Source of the DNA: Mesostigma viride
Lineage: Eukaryota; Streptophyta; Mesostigmatophyceae; Mesostigmatales; Mesostigmataceae
Length of the DNA stretch: 60,782 bases
Direction: 5' to 3'
Assembly (NCBI GenBank): GCA_009746045.1
Contig: RPFO01001001.1
Coordinates: 1-60,782 of the forward strand
The translations under genes and the position numbers were made by a program. Shown here in pieces: positions 54,717-60,782 of the stretch. The notes under the pieces were generated by a model. It was not told the DNA's origin and did no database searches. It worked only from the letters and a program-made list of their open reading frames with translations. Position 1 is the stretch's first letter, and each line of letters opens with the position of its first letter.

Positions 54717-55553
54717 TTAGGTGGAGGGCAATTTCAAAATAGCCCGCCAGGCCCGAGGGGGGCAGGCGGCCATGGCCCGAAGAATAACCTCAGGCAGCTG
54801 CACCTCCAAACTGCGGTGCAAGCCCACATAATGGGCAACCGTGGAGCTGCTAAGCCAGCGCCCCCGGCCCTGGATGTCCCCCATGCTGCGACCCGCGAGG
54901 AAATCGTGAGTGGCACCTCCATGCCGCAGCCCGTGAATGGTGAAAATCTGGGCGACCCCCAAGGCCTGACTCGCAGCCTGCCAAATGCGCCGGAATTGCG
55001 GGTAGGTGAAAGGGAACACGGCCTCCCAAGCGTGCTTACCCGCGATGCAGTGACGGAGGATGGTTTCAGACATCACATCTTCTACCACCACTGACTGAGT
55101 CTTGCCCTTAGAGGTCTTGGTAGACCTCAGCAGTAGGGCGCCCCGTTGAGCCGGCCCAAGCCGAACGTCAGGCTGGAGGCGCACATGGCCAACACGGAGG
55201 TTCAGCGCCTCCGAGATTCGCAGGTAATGGCGGAACACGATGACAACCAGCAGGCCCGCAAGGCGCTGACCTTGCATGACCATCGTGCTGGCAAGTGCAA
55301 ACGCCGCCTCCCATGGAATGGGAGGAGGGGCACGGGGGGGCACAAGTGTTTTCCACCCAGCGAGGACGCCACGGGCCAAGTCCCACCGCTTCACCATACC
55401 GGGATAATAAAGTTGCAACCCCATCAAGGCATTGACACACACTTGGCGGCTGTACCCCCGAAAATGAGCCCAGGCGACATACGCACAAAATGTCTCCTCA
55501 AGGGTGTCAGCTCGTGACGATGACCCGTCGCCCGCCCACCAGCCTCCCACCAA
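54717..55553 (-). CDS. Tyrosine recombinase of the DIRS/PAT element
   Basis: 278 residues. The catalytic set reads R112 (LRISEAL), H-x2-R (HGLRHGGATH, around residue 215), GRW and the terminal Tyr (VAHYVGLHRS). This is the phage-integrase-type fold used by DIRS elements in place of a DDE integrase. The N-terminal core-binding part (residues ~15-70) continues upstream in another frame, so the true protein is longer and frameshifted. Confidence 0.8.
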   Translation of the reverse strand: MVGGWWAGDGSSSRADTLEETFCAYVAWAHFRGYSRQVCVNALMGLQLYYPGMVKRWDLARGVLAGWKTLVPPRAPPPIPWEAAFALASTMVMQGQRLAGLLVVIVFRHYLRISEALNLRVGHVRLQPDVRLGPAQRGALLLRSTKTSKGKTQSVVVEDVMSETILRHCIAGKHAWEAVFPFTYPQFRRIWQAASQALGVAQIFTIHGLRHGGATHDFLAGRSMGDIQGRGRWLSSSTVAHYVGLHRSLEVQLPEVILRAMAACPPRAWRAILKLPST

Positions 55554-57605
55554 GTCAAGAGGGAATCAAGACCACGACGGTAGGCCAGCAAAGTAGCCGG
55601 CTTTACTTTCCCCTCTAGCAATGGAAGGTAGCTAACAGGTGCAGGGGGCCCCGGGTTAGGATGGATGCCTTCCGCGGTCAGGTCGCGCACCCAGCCTGCC
55701 AAGAAGTCGCCATGGATTGGCCGCGAGAAACGCCATCGGCTGGTTGAAGTGCACTCGGCGTCCACACCCACTGGGAACGACTCCCCGTGGCGAGGGTCAG
55801 CGCGCACAAGCGGCGGCACTGCTTGTTGAGCTTGTGGGATGAGGACCGCCCCTTAGCCAAGCAGCCCAACGCCGCGGTGGAGTCCACCAACCTCACCACC
55901 CGCTTGCCTCGGTTTGCCAAGCTGCGCGCACTCCCTCCACGCCCTTCACTGCAGCCCGCACCTCCTTCTCGTTGATGTGCATCCCCGGATCCCGCCAACG
56001 ACTCCGGACCCCAACCCGCCATTGCTGGCTAGTGATTGCTTGTTGCGCCCGCGCGCTCAGTGGCCTAGGGCCAGCGTAGGCCACCTCACTTGGTATGAGC
56101 AAAGTCGGGTACCCCCGCACCTCTCGTGCCCTCGCCAGCTCCGTCACATCGCCCGGCTCCATGGTTGCGTACACGACACCTTGCCCGTAGGTGGACGCGT
56201 CAGATGCAACCACCTCACGGGCCAAAGGTGCGCTTCGGTCAACCCTTAGCATGGGAGCCAAGGCCAGGGCACACTCTAACTCCTCCCGCACCCCGGCCCA
56301 CAGCACCCAGGATCGCTGCCCCACCCTTGCAGGCTGATGAATTTGAAACATTGCTGCCAAATGGACAAGCAGCTGCGGCTTAACATCTGCAGCCACAACC
56401 ACCGCCCCAAGACGGCAGCCAGCCCCTCGGCCGTAGCTCGGCCTCGAGTGAGTATAGCCTGCGTGTGGGCGATCACAAGGTTGAGCTGCTTGACCGTTGG
56501 TTCCAGCACGCCGTTCCGTCGGTGCACCACCCCTAGGGCTTCTAGCTCGTCCCCTTCCAGGCTCGCCATCTTAGTCTTCTCCTTAGACGGCACAAGGTTG
56601 TTAGGGAGGTAGCCTTCCTCAATAGCGCGCGTGATGAGCTGGTTCACCGCCTCGCAGGTCCGCCCGTTGCTGGCCACCAAGTCATCAATAGTGATGGACA
56701 GCATGGGGCAGGGGGGTTTTCCAGGTCAATCTGAAGCTCCCCGGCGCGCTCCTCCTTGTACTCGATGGCCAAGCGCAGTGGCTGGCCACACTCGTCGCGC
56801 ACCAAGGTGAGCTCACCTGCGCTTGAGAGGTAGTTGACCTGGCGCCTCGGATCCAGGGCACCGGTCATGTAGAGCACCATCTCATGGATGGCCTCCCCAG
56901 CGCCACCGCATGGGAATGTCCCATGGCCAGCACCTTGAGCACGGGCCACACCTTCCGCCTGGGCCCTGCCAGACCTACGCTAGTCGACCACACACTAGGA
57001 AGCCCTTGTAGTCCCACCACCACTCGGGCACCTCGATGGAATAGTAGTATGACACGAGGTCGCTCTTGGCGCAGTAGCACCAGCCTTTGATGTAGACCTC
57101 CACGAGGATGCCCAGGTGGGGTAGCAGGATCTTGGGGGGTCCACCCACAGCAGGTTGCCCAGCTTCCTGTTGACGATGAACCGAAGCTCACCCACCCCTT
57201 GGCCACTCCAAAGCAGCCATCCACCCACTTGGGCCGCCTCTCCCGGAACGCCACCATGCCCACGCCCGCTGCCCGGCTCATGAGCTTGCCCCATTCAGCC
57301 ATGGAGCATCCCCGGCTGGGCTTGGGCACATTCCAATACTTTGCGCTCGCCACGACCGCTGGCTTGATGCAGTTCTCTTCGCTGGCATATATCTCCCGCC
57401 AGCTCGGCCGCATAGCCAACAGGTCGAGCAGCCGTGCCTTCCCCGCCACCTCCGCCTTTGGTAGACTCACCGCGTCCGCGCGCAGTTGTTCATACTTATT
57501 CTGCTTCCCATATATTGCATCAGCACCTTCTTGCTCCTGGCCTGTCGCAACGCCCCCTACGCGGCGACTGTGCCAGGTGCAGTGCCTCTTGCATGACCCT
57601 CGCAA
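55424..57605 (-). pseudogene. Reverse transcriptase/RNase H region, broken into several frames
   Basis: Pieces lie in order on the minus strand. Around 57,605-56,865: RPSWREIYASEENCIKP and, in another frame, GELRFIVNRKLGN (RT fingers). Around 56,704-56,276: ITIDDLVASNG, the catalytic Asp-Asp of RT, plus the thumb region. Around 56,402-55,893: VVASDAST and HINEKEVRAA of RNase H. Around 55,900-55,700: VDSTAALGCLAKG (RNase H). At least four frame changes. Given the indel pattern of the A repeats, some may be sequencing errors. Confidence 0.7.
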
Positions 57606-57833
57606 GGGCCTCCTCCCTCCCCTTAGAGCACGCCCCTCTAGGGTTAGGAGGAGGGTCTTGCCCCCCTCCCCACAGCCAATTAAGCCAACGCACTACCTTG
57701 CATTGCAGTGTGTACTCGCGGTGGCGGCGCGTGGCACGCTGTCGCCGGCGTGCCGATCTCACCCTGCCCCACGCGGTGTACGCTGGCCTAAGTGGGTATG
57801 GCAGCGGGAAAAGGGAGCGGTCCCGCTGGGATT

Positions 57834-58901
57834 CTATTTCCCTACTTGTTGAGCCTTGCTGAGCTTGTCCAAGAGGATGGCAGTTTGGAGAGCTGCCTTG
57901 ACAGCCGGGGTGGCTGACAGTGCAGCCTCCTCCCCCAATGGCAGGAGGTGGCTGGCCACCTTCCACCCCCCCCCTCCTTGCCCTTCCACCTGCAGCAAGG
58001 CCGCCACCACCCTCATTAGGTACTCCATGCCCACAAGCTCCCCGGCTGCTGAGCCCAGCTCCTTGAGAAGGGTGTCCATGGCCAATGCAATGTTCATGAC
58101 AATTTTCCTGTTCTCCATGTTCCGCCAATTTCCAGGCTTTACCGTCATGACCCACGACCGGATTCCCATCCCATTGTCGCTGGCGTCCTCCAACACCCCC
58201 GGCAGCACCCGCTCCGAAACCCGATATTTCACGCTCTTGGCTCGGCTTGGCAGCGCCACCCCTTTCGAGGCCTTGAAGTGGCTTCCCGCCCCCTCCATTC
58301 CTCCCAGCGCTGCCTTCAAACCTTGCATGAATTTCTCGGCTGCGACCTCCCCCTCCTCGTCCTCCTCGTCGTCCTGATTTTCGGTTTCCGGAGGTGCCCC
58401 AACGAATGTCGCCAACCTCGCCCTCATTTCCTTTCCGACAGCCCCCCCACCTGCCGAAACCTTGGCCGCGCCTTTCGGCTTGGCCATTTTTCGCTGCGCA
58501 GGTGTCGTTGGTGGCAGCGCCTGATCCTCCTCCTCGTCCGCCGCGAGATCTGCCACGGCCAGCAGTTTTGCCACCAACGTTCCGTTTGGGTCACGTGCGT
58601 CCAACACGTCGCCAACATCAACGTGATCGGCCAGCAACTGCACGACAGACTTCAGCTGGCTCGAGCTCCACGAGCTGGCGTCCGTCACCCAGTCCTCGGC
58701 ACCGAAGACCTGCTCGACTGCCCCACCGCCTCTGCGGGGCTGATGCACTTGGCGAGCAGAGTGCGAGCTGCTTCTTTGGCGCTGAAGGCGACTGGCGCCG
58801 TGACTGGCGGCAGCAGCCCGCGGTGTGGGCGTCCCGTCCTCCCGCGCGCTGCCTGCCCTCCTGTAGCTTTGCGCCCCTTCGGCATTGCTGCTCAGGGCCA
58901 A
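57834..58901 (-). CDS. Gag-like protein of the DIRS/PAT element
   Basis: 355 residues. Position first in the element and the absence of enzyme motifs fit the gag role. VQLLADHVDVGDVLDARD near the middle and NIALAMDTLLKELGSAAGELVG near the C-terminus are helical. The spacer to the RT region is ~230 bp and contains further disrupted frames. Confidence 0.55.
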   Translation of the reverse strand: MALSSNAEGAQSYRRAGSAREDGTPTPRAAAASHGASRLQRQRSSSHSARQVHQPRRGGGAVEQVFGAEDWVTDASSWSSSQLKSVVQLLADHVDVGDVLDARDPNGTLVAKLLAVADLAADEEEDQALPPTTPAQRKMAKPKGAAKVSAGGGAVGKEMRARLATFVGAPPETENQDDEEDEEGEVAAEKFMQGLKAALGGMEGAGSHFKASKGVALPSRAKSVKYRVSERVLPGVLEDASDNGMGIRSWVMTVKPGNWRNMENRKIVMNIALAMDTLLKELGSAAGELVGMEYLMRVVAALLQVEGQGGGGWKVASHLLPLGEEAALSATPAVKAALQTAILLDKLSKAQQVGK

Positions 58902-58972
58902 AAATGGCTCCGACAGTACAGGTTCGTCAAACCAGAGGTTTCGTTTCCCTGGCTTGCTGTCGCCGCCCTCGT

Positions 58973-59399
58973 GAAAAGAAAAGAGGCCACACTTAGCTAG
59001 GTGGTTTGTTTTGTCCTTTTTTGCGTGTCATGCGGCCTTGGCCGGACGCATTTTTTCGCCACGCAAACGTTGCGTCTGAACAAATGACGCAATGTGGCGT
59101 TCTAATTGCCGGCAGCTTAACGTAAGCTGCCGGGGCTATTAGGTCACATATTGCGTAGAGAAAGAATCTAGATCTAGTTAATCACTACGCCATGAGCCAA
59201 GAAACCTAGACAGTGGCAGGTTTATATCTCAAACGTAGCTCCTGCCACCTGCCAAGAAAAAACTGGCCAAAGCTTTGGCACGACTGATCCGGATCAGGCC
59301 GCACCGGCCTCAAAAGGTTGTCACGTGAACCCAATAACCTAGCTATAGCGGCTACCCTTCCATCTCACTATAAAGAAACTATGTTCAGAGAACCACGAT
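58973..59399 (-). repeat. DIRS/PAT A repeat, outer copy
   Basis: Left end of the element in its own orientation; matches 54075-54508. Confidence 0.88.
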
Positions 59400-60782
59400 A
59401 GTAGAAAATAGTACAACCTAGTATATTGTAGCATATACTAGTTCAACTACCTCCAGATGAGATCCAGGGGCTATGGGGACACTTTTTATGCAAAACTGAA
59501 CTTGAAACAAGCAAAAAACGAAACTTGGAAAAACTCAAAATGTACTTGTGCTGGAGTACATTCTTAACGGCTGGCAGGGCTGACTCCGGGCGACGCGTTC
59601 GTCAAATTGTACAGGGACCGCATGAAGAAGGTTTGGTATCATGTGCCCGGAGCCTTTTGCCTAGTTCTGCAATCTAACGCCCGCTGTTGACGAGATCTGA
59701 TGTTATGAAAATAAAATGTGGACGATTGGTAATGTGACCGAGCACACGATGAGAACCAAGCAATGTGCGAAGTCTGCAAAAACGCGGCTCGCGATGTAGC
59801 AGTGCTTCGAAAACGCACCGTTGCCCCGCGCTAGACCGCGAAAGACCATGCGGGATTCCTTGCATACGAGGACGCAAGCGTTGTGTTATCACACAACGGG
59901 CAAACGGCGAGTGCACTTAATGAGAGCCGGAGGTGCGATCCTCAAAAACGACGCGGACGGAGACGGTCAGGAGGTCGGAGACGTGCCAAATGGTACAAGA
60001 GCAAGAGTATAGACTCCCTCCGATTAGAGAACGACGGATATCAATGGATTTATATCCGCGTTCAAGGAACTTTCGCAACGTCGTAGAAAAGGTGGTTCGA
60101 AGTTCTATCACGACGGCAAATGTAGAAGCGTGCGAATGCTCTGGGTTTAGAAACCACCGAAGTTCATGCGGCGCCCCCTCCTAATAACAATGCCACTGAT
60201 CCGGACGGTCCCATTGATCGGTATCCCGATTTGGAAGATGATGTCTTCTACTACGATATATACCGATATGCCTGAACCAATATATAGCGCCCTTTCCGAT
60301 AATCATCACATGTGGCTGGCAGAGCACGCGAAACCCGATACCTACTGGACGGAAGAGAAACACGCTTCGCGATTGCTGTCCCCTCGTCCGACAATACACG
60401 AGGACAAATGTCGAGAAATTAGAGGGCTCAGACGAGACTCGATGCGATGAGCGATGAACGAGTACGATTTTATTGTGAGAGGAGGATTTGGTCCACGCGG
60501 GTCCGAGACCATCGATCCGGGCCGTCGCCCTTCAAAATGAGACGGCTCGCCGAGAGTCATACGGAGATGCAGGGCACAGTATGACGAGAGAAAGAGCGCG
60601 CCGAATTGGAGCAAGACAGCGAGAGGAAGAGGGAAAGAGACAGGCCGCAAATGTTGCGATGGAGAGCGGCAGAAAGAGGAATGCAGCGAGGCAGAGAGGG
60701 GAAGCAGAGAGACCTGGCGTAAAGGGAAATGCCTGCCGTTGAACCATGACCCAATTGGCGAAAGTCACAGCTTTCAAATGAG
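59400..60782. other. Fragmentary reading frames, possibly eroded viral DNA
   Basis: No intact gene recognised. Several short frames look protein-like: DAFVKLYRDRMKKVWYHVPG (59,580-59,690), a Cys-rich fragment (59,765-59,920), DINGFISAFKELSQRRRKG (near 60,040), DPDGPIDRYPDLEDDVFYYD (near 60,200), AEHAKPDTYWTEEKHASRLL (near 60,330) and a 53-residue basic frame MTRERARRIGARQREEEG at 60581-60742. They lie in different frames with stops between them. Confidence 0.3.
59765..59920 (+). pseudogene. Fragment with zinc-ribbon-like Cys pattern
   Basis: The frame reads RCPALDRERPCGIPC then IRGRKRCVIT, i.e. C-x8-C-x3-C-x6-C, close to C-x10-C-x3-C-x6-C-x2-H of the viral gene at 11788. The final His is replaced by Thr in this reading. 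There is no start codon with a core promoter. Possibly a decayed copy. Confidence 0.3.

Larger units (their letters stand above)
53914..59399 (-). mobile_element. DIRS/PAT-type tyrosine-recombinase retrotransposon
   Basis: Read on the minus strand the order is A (59399-58973), genes, B (54643-54509), A (54508-54075), B (54048-53914): the split direct repeat A-ORFs-B-A-B of PAT-like DIRS elements. Genes encode a gag-like protein, reverse transcriptase/RNase H and a tyrosine recombinase. No target-site duplication is apparent, as expected. PAT-like elements are known from green algae such as Volvox. The two A copies differ by about eleven single-base indels and almost no substitutions. Confidence 0.85.

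Overview
The window looks like nuclear DNA of a eukaryotic alga, most plausibly a green alga, carrying about 41 kb of an integrated nucleocytoplasmic large DNA virus (giant-virus type). The viral block runs from about 4,370 to about 45,690. It is dense with intron-less, GC-rich genes that have short spacers and often overlap at their 3' ends. It includes two virus hallmarks: a double-jelly-roll major capsid protein (41727-43109, minus) and an A32-type genome-packaging ATPase (38821-39609, plus). The flanks are unlike it: satellites, GC-rich microsatellites, a 0.6-kb palindrome and a DIRS/PAT-type tyrosine-recombinase retrotransposon.

Layout. 1-4,370: non-coding flank with a 9-bp minisatellite, a 50-bp satellite and a 105-bp satellite. 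4,371-16,524: mixed-strand 'regulatory' end of the virus, with two families of zinc-binding RING/TRAF-like proteins, BRO-like and PD-(D/E)XK-nuclease-like proteins, a large repetitive acidic protein and two copies of a structured hairpin. 16,516-24,209: minus-strand run of membrane and fibre-like virion proteins. 24,291-39,609: mainly plus-strand virion genes, a ~1,207-codon DDE transposase/integrase-like gene, tandem paralogues, a JAMM/MPN metalloprotease-like gene and the packaging ATPase. 39,606-44,649: minus-strand membrane proteins, a RING-like protein, the capsid protein and basic proteins. 44,731-45,690: a Rieske oxygenase whose 3' end runs into a 173-bp satellite. 45,690-53,900: host-type DNA with two possible host or transposon genes, the palindrome and hexamer arrays. 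53,914-59,399: the DIRS/PAT element on the minus strand. 59,400-60,782: fragmentary reading frames, possibly eroded viral sequence.

How the genes fit together. The block is mostly a morphogenesis and virion module: capsid, ATPase, several conserved minor virion families, many one- and two-pass membrane proteins and fibre-like proteins. No DNA polymerase, primase-helicase, RNA polymerase or late transcription factor is visible. Two promoter classes can be read. Most virion genes carry a TATA-like core (TATAT or TATAAC) only about 3-30 bases before the start codon. The RING/zinc-finger and BRO-like genes instead have eukaryote-style TATA boxes 30-115 bases upstream; two of these promoters also carry CCAAT boxes and perfect heat-shock elements, and one has three E2F-type sites spaced exactly 16 bp apart. 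A second theme is ubiquitin: RING-like proteins, an F-box-like N-terminus and a JAMM-motif protein.

Sequence quality. At least seven genes are split by single-base frameshifts, nearly all at runs of six or seven G or C. The two ~430-bp copies of the DIRS A-repeat differ by about eleven single-base indels and almost no substitutions. Many breaks are therefore probably sequencing errors rather than real pseudogenes. All functional calls come from reading motifs by eye; no database search was run.
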